A stretch of 59,741 nucleotides of DNA from Acidovorax soli (GCF_900107605.1 NZ_FNQJ01000023.1:1-59741); one strand, 5' to 3'; counted from the stretch's first letter, positions 18,462 through 27,897 are shown. Translations and numbers: made by a program. Notes: generated by a model not told the origin, from the letters alone.

Positions 18462-19309
18462 CCGCGGCCAACGCACCAGCCACCGGTCTGCCGGTGAGCT
18501 TCGAATTCTTTCCACCCAAGACGCCCGAGGGCGCCGAAAAGCTGCGCACCGTGCGCCAGCAGCTGTATGCCAGCAAGCCCGAGTTCTGCTCGGTGACCTA
18601 TGGCGCTGGTGGCTCCACGCAAGAGGGCACCTTCGGCACCGTGCAGGAGATCCTGGCCGAGGGCGTGAGCGCGGCCTCGCACTTCTCGTGCGTGGGGGCC
18701 ACGCGCCAGTCGGTGCGCGAGCAGCTCGCCACGCTCAAGTCCATGGGTGTGCGGCGGCTGGTGGCCTTGCGCGGCGACCTGCCCAGCGGCTACGGCATGG
18801 GCGGCGAGTTCCACTACGCCAGCGACCTGGTGGCCTTCATCCGGGCCGAGACCGGGCGTGATTTCCACATCGAGGTAGCCGCCTACCCCGAGGTGCATCC
18901 GCAGGCCAAGTCGCCCGAGGCCGACCTCCAGGCCTTCGCGGCCAAGGTGCACGCCGGCGCCGACTCTGCCATCACCCAGTATTTCTTCAATGCCGATGCG
19001 TACGAGCGCTTTGTGAACGATGTGCGCCGCCTGGGGCTGGATGTGCCGGTGGTGCCCGGCATCATGCCCATCATGGGGTCTTCGCAACTCATGCGCTTTT
19101 CGGATGCCTGCGGTGCCGAGATTCCGCGCTGGATCCGCCTGCGGCTGCAGGGTTTTGGTGACGATACGGCGTCGATCCGGGCGTTTGGCCTGGATGTGGT
19201 GGCCTCGCTGTGCGAGCAGTTGCGTCAGCGCGGCGTGCCGGGCCTGCACTTCTACACCATGAATCAGAGTGCAACAACGCTGGAACTGTGCCGGCGCCTC
19301 GGTTTGTAA
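18458..19309 (+). CDS. metF: Methylenetetrahydrofolate reductase
   Basis: A 283-residue flavin-dependent TIM-barrel enzyme that makes 5-methyl-THF for methionine synthesis. Visible family segments are SFEFFPPKTPEG, CSVTYGAGGSTQEGT, LVALRGDLPSG, AYPEVHPQAKS and ITQYFFNADAYERF. The ATGA overlap with tlyA implies coupled translation. Together with ahcY it closes part of the activated-methyl cycle; metK lies in this window at 39-40 kb. Confidence 0.97.
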   Translation: MTAANAPATGLPVSFEFFPPKTPEGAEKLRTVRQQLYASKPEFCSVTYGAGGSTQEGTFGTVQEILAEGVSAASHFSCVGATRQSVREQLATLKSMGVRRLVALRGDLPSGYGMGGEFHYASDLVAFIRAETGRDFHIEVAAYPEVHPQAKSPEADLQAFAAKVHAGADSAITQYFFNADAYERFVNDVRRLGLDVPVVPGIMPIMGSSQLMRFSDACGAEIPRWIRLRLQGFGDDTASIRAFGLDVVASLCEQLRQRGVPGLHFYTMNQSATTLELCRRLGL

Positions 19310-19380
19310 TGGGGGGGGCGGGGCCGGGCGTGATGACTGCCGCGCGGTGGGTTCTTTCGTTTTTCAGGAAGTGGTGATGG

Positions 19381-20055
19381 ATGCAGCGGACTGACAAGAG
19401 CGTGAAGCGCATGCGCTGGTGCCAGTCACTGGGGCTGGCAGCGCTTTCATGGGTGCTGGTGGCCTGTGCGCCCATGCCGGTGGCGGACCCGGGGCTCCCC
19501 GAAGCGGCTGCCGGGATACCGACCGAGCCCCGCAATGCCTGCGAGCTGGCGCAGCAGCGTGGCGCGCCCCGGTCACGGTTTTGCGCGCCGGCGGCCGGCA
19601 AGCCGGCCGAATCGTCGCCACGGGCGAAGCCAGTGCCGGAGCCGGTACGCAACGAAGCCGCCCGGCGCGGAGCCGACAGCGCGGGGCCGCAGGGCAGCGC
19701 GGACGAGCCCGTGCGCGAAAGCGACCAGCAGGGCCTGGCATCCTGGTACGGACCGCGCTTTCACGGCCGGCGCACGGCCAGTGGCGAGATCTTCAATCGC
19801 CGCGACTTCACTGCCGCACACCGCACCCTGCCATTCGGCACCCGGGTGTGTGTGCGCAGCCAGCTCACGGGCCGCGTCGTGGTGGTGCGCATCAATGACC
19901 GCGGCCCTTTCTCCGGGAACCGCGTGATCGATGTGAGCCAGGCCGCCGCCCAGGAGCTGGGCATGCTGGGGTTGGGCATCAAGCCCGTGGAACTGTGGCT
20001 GCTGGAGGACGGCGAGAGCGACTGTTCTCCGTCGCTTTCGGGATCGGCCCCTTGA
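19381..20055 (+). CDS. rlpA: RlpA-like lipoprotein with double-psi beta-barrel
   Basis: A 224-residue lipoprotein. The signal peptide ends in the lipobox LVAC at about residues 26-29. A Pro/Ala-rich linker follows, then the RlpA double-psi beta-barrel (about 118-210: GLASWYGPRFHGRRTASGE, LPFGTRVCV, VVRINDRGPF and RVIDVSQAAAQELGM). RlpA proteins cleave denuded peptidoglycan at the septum or, in some species, only bind. There is no C-terminal SPOR domain, so this is a short form. An ATG 10 codons in (19411) is an alternative start. Confidence 0.85.
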   Translation: MQRTDKSVKRMRWCQSLGLAALSWVLVACAPMPVADPGLPEAAAGIPTEPRNACELAQQRGAPRSRFCAPAAGKPAESSPRAKPVPEPVRNEAARRGADSAGPQGSADEPVRESDQQGLASWYGPRFHGRRTASGEIFNRRDFTAAHRTLPFGTRVCVRSQLTGRVVVVRINDRGPFSGNRVIDVSQAAAQELGMLGLGIKPVELWLLEDGESDCSPSLSGSAP

Positions 20056-20120
20056 GCCTGGCCGCAGAGCCAGGAAGCGGCCCATCGCCGCCCCGCCAGG
20101 GCTGAGGATGCCCGCCTCTT

Positions 20121-21008
20121 TCAGCCGCCCGATTCGAGCGTGTGGGTGGCGTGCTGGTCCTGGGCCAGCAATTCCACCATCTGGGGCAGGGCGGTCTTCA
20201 GGGCGGCCTTCAGGGTGAAGGGGGGATTGATCAGGAACATGCCGCTGGCAGGCAGGCCCGGGCGCTTGATTTCGCCATCCGCCTTCCCGGTGAGCTTGCT
20301 GGACTTCACGGTCAGCGTGGCATGCAGCCAGCCCTTGCCCGCCTTGGTGGCCAGGGTTTTCAGGCGGCGCGGCAGGTCGTGCGCTTCGGGGCGCGGAATG
20401 ATGGGGTACCAGACGGCATAGGTGCCGGTGGCAAAGCGCTTGAGCGAATCGGCCGCCATGTCCAGCACCTTGGCATAGTCGCTCTTCATTTCATAGCTGG
20501 GATCGCACAACACCAAAGCGCGGCGGGCCGGTGGAGGCAAAAATTTCTTGATGCCCTCGAAGCCGTCTTCGTGCAGCACGGCCACCTGCCGACCGGCCTC
20601 CAGCTGGGCCACGTTGCCGGCCAGCGCGCGCAGATCGGTGGGGTGCAGCTCAAACAGCTTGAGCTTGTCGTGCTCGCGCAGCAGCCGCTGGATGATGAAG
20701 GGCGAACCGGGGTACACCTTGGTGGTGGCGCCCTGGTTGAAGGCTTTCACCATGTCCACATAAGCCTGCAGCGCGGGTGTGAGGGCGGCAACGCCGGGTG
20801 CGGTGAGGCGCAGGATGCCATCCCCCGCCTCGCCGCTGGTGCTGGCGTAGTCGCCATCGAGCCGGTACAGGCCGGCACCCGCATGGGTGTCGAGCACTGT
20901 GAGGGCCGCGTCTTTTTCGGTGAGGTGTTGCAGGGCGGCAATCAGGACGGTGTGCTTGAGCACATCGGCGTGGTTGCCTGCATGGAAGGCGTGGCGATAA
21001 CTGAACAT
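20121..21008 (-). CDS. rlmJ: 23S rRNA (adenine-N6) methyltransferase RlmJ
   Basis: A 295-residue RlmJ (YhiR) protein that methylates A2030 of 23S rRNA. The conserved N-terminus FSYRHAFHAGNHADVLKH is intact, as are LDTHAGAGLYRL (SAM binding), the catalytic DPSYE (in LVLCDPSYEMK) and the C-terminal MFLINPPF. It is convergent with rlpA; the 65-bp gap contains a weak CCTGGC/GCCAGG hairpin (20057-20062 with 20069-20074). Confidence 0.95.
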   Translation of the reverse strand: MFSYRHAFHAGNHADVLKHTVLIAALQHLTEKDAALTVLDTHAGAGLYRLDGDYASTSGEAGDGILRLTAPGVAALTPALQAYVDMVKAFNQGATTKVYPGSPFIIQRLLREHDKLKLFELHPTDLRALAGNVAQLEAGRQVAVLHEDGFEGIKKFLPPPARRALVLCDPSYEMKSDYAKVLDMAADSLKRFATGTYAVWYPIIPRPEAHDLPRRLKTLATKAGKGWLHATLTVKSSKLTGKADGEIKRPGLPASGMFLINPPFTLKAALKTALPQMVELLAQDQHATHTLESGG

Positions 21009-21387
21009 GGCGCAATGGTAACGATTCGGCTCCTGGTGGCCGATGTGCGTTGCTGCGCAGCGTGCATCGGATGCACAGTGCGGGCCTGGATTGCGTATTG
21101 AATGCTATATAAATAATAGCTATTGCCATTCTGTTGGCAAGGAATGTCATCTATTTCCCTGATCGTCCGGTAGGTGTGATGGCTGGGCGGGACCGGCGCG
21201 CTGCTGGCGCACTGGCAAAAACGGCACAATCGGCGGCGTTCGTGCCATTGGTGATGTTTTTGGCAGACAGGATGCCTTTTGTTTCCGGAAGCGACGGTGC
21301 ATGCAGCATGATGGGCGCCGTGACGGTCGAGGCGCCGCGAATCCATCCCGTTGCCGCCCCGGACGCGTTCCCGCATTACCCCCACCC
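21009..21387. other. Divergent intergenic region between rlmJ and the kinase gene (379 bp)
   Basis: No gene is evident. It holds the rlmJ promoter side, an AT-rich patch at about 21100-21130 (GCTATATAAATAATAGC and neighbours) resembling a decayed copy of the small repeat family, and GC-rich sequence before the kinase start. No operator or terminator that I can name is visible. Confidence 0.5.
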
Positions 21388-23334
21388 ATGATGATCGAAA
21401 ACCCCAGCCCCACCCCTGCCAGCCGTGTGAACCATGTGGACGCGCTGACACCGGGCACGCGCCTGGCCGAGTTTGAAATACTGCAACTGCTCGGGGTGGG
21501 CGGGTTTGGCATGGTCTACAAGGCATTCGACCATTCGCTGCACCGCGCCGTGGCCATCAAGGAGTACATGCCTTCGGCGTTGGCGGGCCGTTCACAGGGG
21601 CAATCGCTGTGGGTGCGGTCGTCATCCGAGCAGCAGGCGTTCCAGGCCGGACTGGCGTCTTTCATGGGCGAGGCCCGCCTGCTGGCGCAGTTTGACCATC
21701 CTTCCCTGGTCAAGGTTTTCCGTTTCTGGGAGGCCAACAACACCGCCTACATGGTCATGCCGCTGTACACCGGCATGACCCTCAAGCAGGCGCGGGCGCA
21801 GATGCGCACGCCCCCGCCCGAGGCCTGGCTGCGCAAGATGCTGTGGTCGGTGCTGGGGGCGCTGCGTGTGCTGCACGAGGGCCACACACTGCACCGCGAC
21901 ATCTCGCCCGACAACATCTTCCTGCAGGACAACGGGCCGCCGGTGCTGCTCGACCTGGGCGCCGCGCGCCATGCCATCAATGACCAGGGGCACAAGCACA
22001 CGGCCGTGCTCAAGGTGAACTACGCGCCCATCGAGCAGTATTCCGAGGGCGATGACGAGTTGCGCCAGGGCCCCTGGAGCGACCTGTATTCGCTGGCTGC
22101 CGTGGTGCATGGCTGCCTGTGCAACGACACCCCGCTGCCCGCCACGCTGCGCTCGATCCGGGACCGCATGGTGCCGTTCTCGCGCGTGGCCAAGACCGTC
22201 CAGCGCCAGTTTGGCGTGCAGTATTCGGCGCCATTCGTGGCCGCCATCGCCCAGGCCCTGGCCCTGCGCCCCGAGGACAGGCCCCAGAGCATCGACGCAT
22301 TCCTGCAAACCATGGGGATGACGTCACCGCCCGAGGGCGTCGAGCACTTCGACTTCCGGGCCGAACTGGGGGGTATCTGGGCCGAATCCGCAGATCGGCC
22401 AGGCACCGGAGTGACCGCGCCCATTGTGAGCGCTGTCTCTGCGTCCAAGAAAATGGCCGATCTGGAGGATTTGACCTACCGTTCGGAGCGGCCTGAACTG
22501 CCTCCCGCTGGCTTGGGCGTGCGGGACCACCCTGCTGCTGCGGGACTGGATACGGTGGCGGCAGGCATGGCTGACACGGTTTTCATGGATGTAGGGGACT
22601 CGGTTTTCGGGGATCCACCCAGCATGGGGACGGCACCGGCAGAACAGCCTTCGCGGGCGGAGCGCTCCGAGCAAAAGCAAAAACGCACGCGAAAGGCGCC
22701 AGGTATCGGAGCGCAACGGACGGGGCGTGCCGCCGCGGGCCCCCGGTCCCGGTGGCCGTCGCCGTCGGTGTGGCTGGCGGGCATCCTTCTGACCCTGGGC
22801 GCCGCAGCCGGAGCGTCGTGGTGGACGCAGGGGCAATCCACCTCCCAGAGGCCGGCCGGCGACATGCTCACGGAGCTCAAGGATCCACTGGCTGTACCCG
22901 CCGCATTGCAGCTGGCGGTGCCGGCGAATCCCACTGGCGATACTCCCCTGGCGGGGGAGGGCGATCAGAGTGCTGTTGCGGTTGCGGGTGGTCCGGGCGG
23001 AGTGCCCGTAGCGCCCGCCGCCGCGGAGGCCGCCGTTGCCCACCCCGCCGTGCGCCTGCCGGCGCAGCGCCGCACCCTGCCGGGGTCTTCTTCCGCCACC
23101 GCGGTGGCGGTGCAAGAGGTATCTGCGCCCGAGCCGGTCGTGGCACCCAGGCCCAGGGCTCCGGTGGTGCGCACCATGGGGCCTGAGGAAGCTTGTGCCG
23201 ATGCCGGCATGCTGGCCCGCCCCCTGTGCATTTTCAATGAATGCAAAAAACCGGGACTGGCCACGCATCCGGTGTGTGTGGATGTTCACCGGAGGCAGGA
23301 GGCCGAGGAGCAGCGCCGGCAGATGCCAAACTGA
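21388..23334 (+). CDS. Membrane-anchored Ser/Thr protein kinase
   Basis: A 648-residue Hanks-type kinase. The glycine loop GVGGFG is at 36-41 and the ATP-anchoring lysine at 58 (AIKEY). The catalytic loop HRDISPDN holds Asp171, and the metal-binding motif reads DLG at 189-191 in place of DFG. YAPIEQY stands at the APE position. The kinase domain ends near residue 312. A long Pro/Ala-rich juxtamembrane part follows, then one membrane helix (VWLAGILLTLGAAAGASWW) and a low-complexity outer region with cysteines near the end. Substrate and signal are unknown. The start could be 21388 or 21391. Confidence 0.85.
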   Translation: MMIENPSPTPASRVNHVDALTPGTRLAEFEILQLLGVGGFGMVYKAFDHSLHRAVAIKEYMPSALAGRSQGQSLWVRSSSEQQAFQAGLASFMGEARLLAQFDHPSLVKVFRFWEANNTAYMVMPLYTGMTLKQARAQMRTPPPEAWLRKMLWSVLGALRVLHEGHTLHRDISPDNIFLQDNGPPVLLDLGAARHAINDQGHKHTAVLKVNYAPIEQYSEGDDELRQGPWSDLYSLAAVVHGCLCNDTPLPATLRSIRDRMVPFSRVAKTVQRQFGVQYSAPFVAAIAQALALRPEDRPQSIDAFLQTMGMTSPPEGVEHFDFRAELGGIWAESADRPGTGVTAPIVSAVSASKKMADLEDLTYRSERPELPPAGLGVRDHPAAAGLDTVAAGMADTVFMDVGDSVFGDPPSMGTAPAEQPSRAERSEQKQKRTRKAPGIGAQRTGRAAAGPRSRWPSPSVWLAGILLTLGAAAGASWWTQGQSTSQRPAGDMLTELKDPLAVPAALQLAVPANPTGDTPLAGEGDQSAVAVAGGPGGVPVAPAAAEAAVAHPAVRLPAQRRTLPGSSSATAVAVQEVSAPEPVVAPRPRAPVVRTMGPEEACADAGMLARPLCIFNECKKPGLATHPVCVDVHRRQEAEEQRRQMPN

Positions 23335-23361
23335 CGCTGCAGCGCGTTCTCGCGGCCGTCC

Positions 23362-23391
23362 TTGCATGAAATGGGAGCTGCTTTGTATAAT
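23362..23391 (+). promoter_or_regulatory. Sigma-70 promoter of rplM-rpsI
   Basis: TTGCAT (23362-23367) and a perfect TATAAT (23386-23391) are separated by 18 bp. This is the best housekeeping promoter I see in the window. The leader to rplM is about 115 bases, long enough for regulation, but I recognise no known ribosomal leader motif in it. Confidence 0.75.
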
Positions 23392-23514
23392 GGCGGGCTT
23401 CGCAGCGCTTGAGTGGTCCCGCGGCGAAGACTTCATCCCACCTAAGAGGCTTCCTTCAGAGAAGCACCGACCGTGGAAAAGGACCCGCCAAACCCTCTTT
23501 CCAAGAGAAAACTC

Positions 23515-23946
23515 ATGACTACTACTTTCAGCGCCAAGCCCGCTGAGGTCGTGCACGAGTGGTTTGTGATTGACGCGACCGACAAGGTCCTCGGACGAGT
23601 AGCCAGCGAAGTTGCTCTCCGTTTGCGCGGCAAACACAAGGCCATTTACACGCCTCACGTCGACACCGGTGACTTCATCGTCATCATCAATGCCGCCCAG
23701 CTCAAGGTCACCGGCACCAAGTCCCTGGACAAGGTGTACTACCGCCACTCGGGTTATCCCGGCGGTATCACGGCCACGAACTTCCGCGACATGCAAGCCA
23801 AGCACCCCGGCCGCGCGCTGGAAAAGGCTGTCAAGGGCATGCTGCCCAAGGGTCCCCTTGGCTACGCGATGATCAAGAAACTCAAGGTGTACGGTGGTGC
23901 CGAGCATCCCCACACCGCCCAGCAGCCCAAAGCGCTGGAAATCTAA
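23515..23946 (+). CDS. rplM: 50S ribosomal protein L13
   Basis: A 143-residue L13. Family marks are [35 protein letters not shown] and MLPKGPLG near the C-terminus. I chose ATG 23515 ([12 protein letters not shown]) over an upstream in-frame ATG because it gives the normal length and N-terminus. It is followed 11 bp later by rpsI, the near-universal L13-S9 pair. Confidence 0.98.
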   Translation: MTTTFSAKPAEVVHEWFVIDATDKVLGRVASEVALRLRGKHKAIYTPHVDTGDFIVIINAAQLKVTGTKSLDKVYYRHSGYPGGITATNFRDMQAKHPGRALEKAVKGMLPKGPLGYAMIKKLKVYGGAEHPHTAQQPKALEI

Positions 23947-23957
23947 GGAGCCTTGAG

Positions 23958-24350
23958 ATGATTGGTGAATGGAACAATGGCACCGGCCGTCGCAAATCCA
24001 GCGTCGCCCGCGTGTTTCTGAAAAAAGGCTCCGGCAAGATCACGGTGAACGGCAAGGACATCCAGTCCTACTTCGGCCGCGAAACCTCGATCATGATTGC
24101 CAAGCAACCCCTGGCGCTGACCAACCATGTCGAAACCTTCGACGTGATGATCAACGTGCACGGTGGTGGCGAATCCGGCCAGGCCGGCGCTGCCCGCCAC
24201 GGCATCACCCGCGCCCTGATCGACTACGACGCGACGCTCAAGCCCGTCCTGAGCCAAGCCGGCTTCGTGACGCGCGACGCCCGCGAAGTGGAACGCAAAA
24301 AGGTCGGTCTGCACTCTGCACGCCGCGCCAAGCAGTTCTCCAAGCGTTAA
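23958..24350 (+). CDS. rpsI: 30S ribosomal protein S9
   Basis: A 130-residue S9 with the conserved [20 protein letters not shown] start, [15 protein letters not shown], and the [17 protein letters not shown] tail that reaches the ribosomal P-site tRNA. It is co-transcribed with rplM, and an intrinsic terminator follows. Confidence 0.98.
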   Translation: MIGEWNNGTGRRKSSVARVFLKKGSGKITVNGKDIQSYFGRETSIMIAKQPLALTNHVETFDVMINVHGGGESGQAGAARHGITRALIDYDATLKPVLSQAGFVTRDAREVERKKVGLHSARRAKQFSKR

Positions 24351-24401
24351 GCGCTGGTACTGCCTGCCTGCCATCCTTGCGGTGGTGGGTCGCAACAAGA
24401 A

Positions 24402-24422
24402 GCCGCCTTCGGGCGGTTTTTT
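24402..24422 (+). terminator. Intrinsic terminator of rplM-rpsI
   Basis: CCGCC, loop TTCG, GGCGG, followed directly by six T. It lies 52 bp after the rpsI stop. Confidence 0.85.
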
Positions 24423-24529
24423 GTTGCCAGCCACAATGCCCCCACTGAAATTGGCGTCAAACGCCGGTGGCCTGAATTCCCGACTGGATTGCAGTAGCAT
24501 TCAAGTCAGATCCTGAATTGGAGTACCCC

Positions 24530-24895
24530 ATGAGCGCAGTTGCCGAAAACGTCCAGACCGAAATGCCCACCCCCATCCTGTTCACCGACAGCGCAGCGGC
24601 CAAGGTGGCGGATCTGATTGCCGAAGAGGGCAATCCCGACCTGAAGCTGCGCGTGTTCGTCCAGGGCGGCGGATGCTCGGGCTTCCAGTACGGATTTACC
24701 TTTGACGAAATCACCAACGAAGACGACACCACCATGACCAAGAATGGTGTCTCGCTGCTGATCGATGCCATGAGCTACCAGTATCTGGTGGGTGCCGAGA
24801 TCGACTACAAGGAAGACCTGCAGGGCGCCCAGTTCGTGATCAAGAATCCGAACGCCGCCAGCACCTGCGGCTGCGGTTCGAGCTTCTCGGCCTGA
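24530..24895 (+). CDS. erpA: Iron-sulfur cluster insertion protein ErpA
   Basis: A 121-residue A-type carrier that delivers Fe-S clusters to apoproteins. The three conserved cysteines are present: [11 protein letters not shown], and CGCGS near the C-terminus. The start [19 protein letters not shown] with ATG 24530 is preceded by GGAG. It is convergent with anmK (25 bp between stops). cyaY (51.3 kb) is a second iron-sulfur gene in the window. Confidence 0.95.
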   Translation: MSAVAENVQTEMPTPILFTDSAAAKVADLIAEEGNPDLKLRVFVQGGGCSGFQYGFTFDEITNEDDTTMTKNGVSLLIDAMSYQYLVGAEIDYKEDLQGAQFVIKNPNAASTCGCGSSFSA

Positions 24896-24920
24896 CGGGT
24901 CGAGCGGACTTCTCTTTCTC

Positions 24921-26030
24921 TCAGGCCGGGTAGACGGCCCCCAGCACACGGGCGCCTCGGGCGCCCGTGACACTTTGGAGGTTGCCGGTTTGCCCCTGCA
25001 CCGTCTGGCGGGCCAGCCAGGCAAAGGCAGCAGCCTCTACTTGCAGTGCGGGCAGGCCCAGGGTGTCGGTAGGCGCCACCGAGATGCCAGGCGTCAAGGC
25101 CTGCAGGCGCCGCATTAGCTGGGTGTTCAAGGCGCCGCCACCGCACACTGCCAGTGTTTTGCTATTTTTTCCATGGCTGATGGCGCTCATTGCACAAGCG
25201 CTGGCGGTCAATTCAGTCAAGGTGGCCTGCACGTCAACGGGCCGGATGCCGGAATGCGCCGCCAGCGCATCCGACAGCCAGGTCGGGTTGAACAGGTCGC
25301 GCCCCGTGCTTTTGGGTGGGGGTTGCCGCAAAAAAGGCTCCTGCAGCAATGTGGCAAGAAGGTCGGGCAGCACCTGGCCCTGGGCGGCCCAGTCTCCATT
25401 TTTGTCAAAGGCCTGACCGGTGTGCAACTGGCACCAGTGGTCCATGAGCGCGTTGCCGGGCCCGCAGTCGAAGCCCGCCACGCTGCCGTCGGCGCCCAGC
25501 ACGCTGAGGTTGGAGATGCCGCCGATATTGAGCACCAGCACCGTCTCGCCTGTCCGGCCAAACACGCCCCGGTGAAAGGCCGGGACCAGCGGGGCGCCTT
25601 GTCCGCCTGCAGCCACATCCCGGCTGCGAAAATCCGCCACCACGGGGATGCCGGTGCACTCGGCCAGCAGGGAGGGGTTGTTCAGTTGCAGGGTATAGCC
25701 CGTGCCGTCGAATTCCTGGGGGCGGTGGCGCACGGTCTGCCCGTGCGCGCCGATGGCCCGTACGGCGCCGGCGGGGACGCCGCTGTGTTTCAGCAGCCTT
25801 TGCACTACGGAGGCGTAGGCCCGTGCCAGCGCATTGCCCGCCAGGGCCGCACGGTGCAGTTCGTTGGGGCCAGGGGTGTTGAGTGCGAGTAGTTCTGCTC
25901 TTAAATCAGGAGCTAAAGGCGCTGATTCATGGCCGATGACGACCATTTTCTCTTGTGAAAAATCGACCAGAACACCGTCCACGCCGTCGAGCGAGGTGCC
26001 CGACATGAGGCCGATGTACAAGCTGGGCAT
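24921..26030 (-). CDS. anmK: Anhydro-N-acetylmuramic acid kinase
   Basis: A 369-residue kinase for recycling of murein-derived 1,6-anhydro-MurNAc. The N-terminal phosphate loop YIGLMSGTSLDGVDGV, GQTVRH, VADFRSRDVAAGGQGAPLVP and VLNIGGISNLS are all family marks. The start is chosen at ATG 26030 (MPSLYIGLM). An in-frame ATG at 26042 lies exactly at the border of a MITE-like element. The element sits just upstream and separates this gene from the M23 peptidase gene, which would otherwise be its operon partner. Confidence 0.95.
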   Translation of the reverse strand: MPSLYIGLMSGTSLDGVDGVLVDFSQEKMVVIGHESAPLAPDLRAELLALNTPGPNELHRAALAGNALARAYASVVQRLLKHSGVPAGAVRAIGAHGQTVRHRPQEFDGTGYTLQLNNPSLLAECTGIPVVADFRSRDVAAGGQGAPLVPAFHRGVFGRTGETVLVLNIGGISNLSVLGADGSVAGFDCGPGNALMDHWCQLHTGQAFDKNGDWAAQGQVLPDLLATLLQEPFLRQPPPKSTGRDLFNPTWLSDALAAHSGIRPVDVQATLTELTASACAMSAISHGKNSKTLAVCGGGALNTQLMRRLQALTPGISVAPTDTLGLPALQVEAAAFAWLARQTVQGQTGNLQSVTGARGARVLGAVYPA

Positions 26031-26044
26031 CGCCTGCAACATCA

Positions 26045-26312
26045 GAACCTGTTCAATGTCTTTTTGGAGCCACACAAGTGTCTTGCCGGGATGGGATGCA
26101 AGGCGCTGTGCGCAGCCAATAGCTCAGCTATTGGCAAGCGCCGCAACGCCGCAGACCGCCCGGCAAGGCACTTGCCCGAAGGGTTGGAGTGAAATCGGGC
26201 GATTGGACGCCCCGGCTGCTTGCATGGGCATGAGCCCATGCGGCGCATCCGAAGCATCCACTCATCCCGATTGCACTCCAATGTGATCTCCCAAAAGACA
26301 TTGAACAGGTTC
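26045..26312. mobile_element. 268-bp MITE-like element between anmK and the M23 peptidase gene
   Basis: The ends are near-perfect inverted repeats: GAACCTGTTCAATGTC on the left and its complement GACATTGAACAGGTTC on the right, extending to about 25 bp with one mismatch. Direct repeats TCA flank both sides (26042-26044 and 26313-26315), which fits a 3-bp TNA target duplication as made by some IS5-family elements. The inside codes for nothing plausible but folds: AAGTGTCTTGCCGGG against CCCGGCAAGGCACTT around a perfect CCAATAGCT/AGCTATTGG hairpin, and TTGGAGTGAAATCGGG against CCCGATTGCACTCCAA around a perfect GCATGGGC/GCCCATGC hairpin. No transposase is present. Confidence 0.75.
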
Positions 26313-26336
26313 TCAGAGCGGCGTGCCGGTTGCGGC

Positions 26337-27758
26337 TTACTCGGCGCTGGCCTGCTGCACCAGTGCAGCAGCCGACAGTTGCACGCGCATGTTCGCGGCC
26401 AGCCGGTCGAAGGCGGGACGCGCAGCGGCCGACACCGGGGCGGCGGATTCACTTTGCTGGGCGATGGCTTGTGGATCTTGCTGCTGTCCGTTCACGCGGA
26501 ATTCGAAATGCAGATGCGGGCCGGTAGCCCAACCCGTCGCGCCCACGGCGCCAATGGTCTGGCCCTGTTCGACGGTCTGGCCCTTTTTCACGTCCATCCG
26601 GCTCAGGTGGGCGTACACGGTTTCGTGCTGGTTGCGGTGCCTCACGAAGACCACGTTGCCGAAACCGTTCTGCACGCCGGCGAACTCGACGACGCCGTCA
26701 CCCACCGTGCGCACGGCCGTGCCCGTGGGCGCGGCATAGTCGGTGCCCAGATGAGCGCGCCACTTCTGCAGGATGGGGTGAAAACGCATCTTGAAGGTGC
26801 TGCTCACGCGGGAAAACTCCACCGGGGAGGTGAGGTAGGCGCGGCGCATGCTGGCGCCGTCCAGTGTGTAATAGGCGCCTTTGGCGGTGCCATGGTCCTG
26901 GAACCACACCGCCTCATGGGTTTTGCCGTTGTTGTGGAACTCCGCGCTGAGCACGCGACCGCTGCGCAGCGGTTCGCCGTCGGCTTCCAGGGTTTCATAG
27001 ACCACCGAGAAACGATCACCCTTGCGCAGCGACCGGTGAAAGTCGATGTTGCCCGCGAACACCTCGGCCAGCTGCACGGCCACGGCATCGGGGATGCTGG
27101 ATGCGTCGGTGGCGGCAAACAGCGAGCTCTGGATCACCCCGCCCGCGAGGCGGCTGCCCGTGGTGAGGGGGGCGGACTCGACGCGCGAGGTGAACCGCTC
27201 GCCGGAACGCTCGACCACCAGGCGGCGGAAGTTGCCGCTGTCGTCCGGGGCCCAGCGGGCGGTCAGGCGCACAAGGCGGTGATCATCGGTGGTTTCGGCC
27301 GAGACCGAACGCCCTGCTCGGCCCAGCAGGTCCTGGCGAGCCTGGGCGTCGCTGCGCAGGAAGGCCGAGGCGGCCGGATCGGCCACGCCCATGCGCTGCA
27401 GCAAGGACTCCGCGGTGTCGCTGCTACGGGTCTGTTCCGAGCGGTACAGCGAGAAACCGGGCGCTTCCAGGGCATCCAGCACCGGGTTGGCCGCCAGTGA
27501 CTCGACGGCGTAGCTGACCTGGCGCACGGGAAGATCCGATGGATCGGGTGCAAACGACGCCACGGCAAATGCGCCACCGCCGCCGGTCAGCAGCAGGGTG
27601 GCCACGGCGGCCGTGATGCGTTTGGGGTGTTTCTGGACACTGTGAACCAGCCGGGCAAGCAATACGGTGCTGGCGGTGGTGAAGCCGTTGATCAAAGGTC
27701 TGTCCCCAAGGTTGAAGGTGCTGCCGGCATGATTCCCCGCTGCAAAACGGGGTGACAC
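26337..27758 (-). CDS. M23-family (LytM) peptidoglycan endopeptidase
   Basis: A 473-residue protein with one N-terminal membrane helix (about residues 48-68), a middle region of the OapA/LysM-like kind, and a C-terminal LytM domain. Zinc-site segments are present: RFHPILQKWRAHLGTDYAAP (H-x8-D) and GPHLHFEF (HxH). It probably cuts peptide cross-links in the periplasm. The start is uncertain because several codons could serve. It diverges from tyrS. Downstream on the same strand, after the MITE-like element, lies anmK, so the pair probably once formed a cell-wall operon. Confidence 0.9.
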   Translation of the reverse strand: MSPRFAAGNHAGSTFNLGDRPLINGFTTASTVLLARLVHSVQKHPKRITAAVATLLLTGGGGAFAVASFAPDPSDLPVRQVSYAVESLAANPVLDALEAPGFSLYRSEQTRSSDTAESLLQRMGVADPAASAFLRSDAQARQDLLGRAGRSVSAETTDDHRLVRLTARWAPDDSGNFRRLVVERSGERFTSRVESAPLTTGSRLAGGVIQSSLFAATDASSIPDAVAVQLAEVFAGNIDFHRSLRKGDRFSVVYETLEADGEPLRSGRVLSAEFHNNGKTHEAVWFQDHGTAKGAYYTLDGASMRRAYLTSPVEFSRVSSTFKMRFHPILQKWRAHLGTDYAAPTGTAVRTVGDGVVEFAGVQNGFGNVVFVRHRNQHETVYAHLSRMDVKKGQTVEQGQTIGAVGATGWATGPHLHFEFRVNGQQQDPQAIAQQSESAAPVSAAARPAFDRLAANMRVQLSAAALVQQASAE

Positions 27759-27897
27759 CGGGAGTGCAAGCGGTCAGGTTGCAGGAATTCGACAGGGTTG
27801 CCGAGGTGTCGAAACGGCGAGACCACTAGAATCCGCCCACTGCAATGTGGGCTGAAGTATAGCGGTGCATGCTGTTCGGACATCCCAGAAAACCCTT

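Noticed and set aside
25155..25215. TTGCTATTTTTTCC...AAGCGCTGG inside anmK, considered as another repeat insertion
   Set aside because: AnmK length and motif spacing here match normal family members, so there is no sign of inserted residues; the resemblance may be chance.
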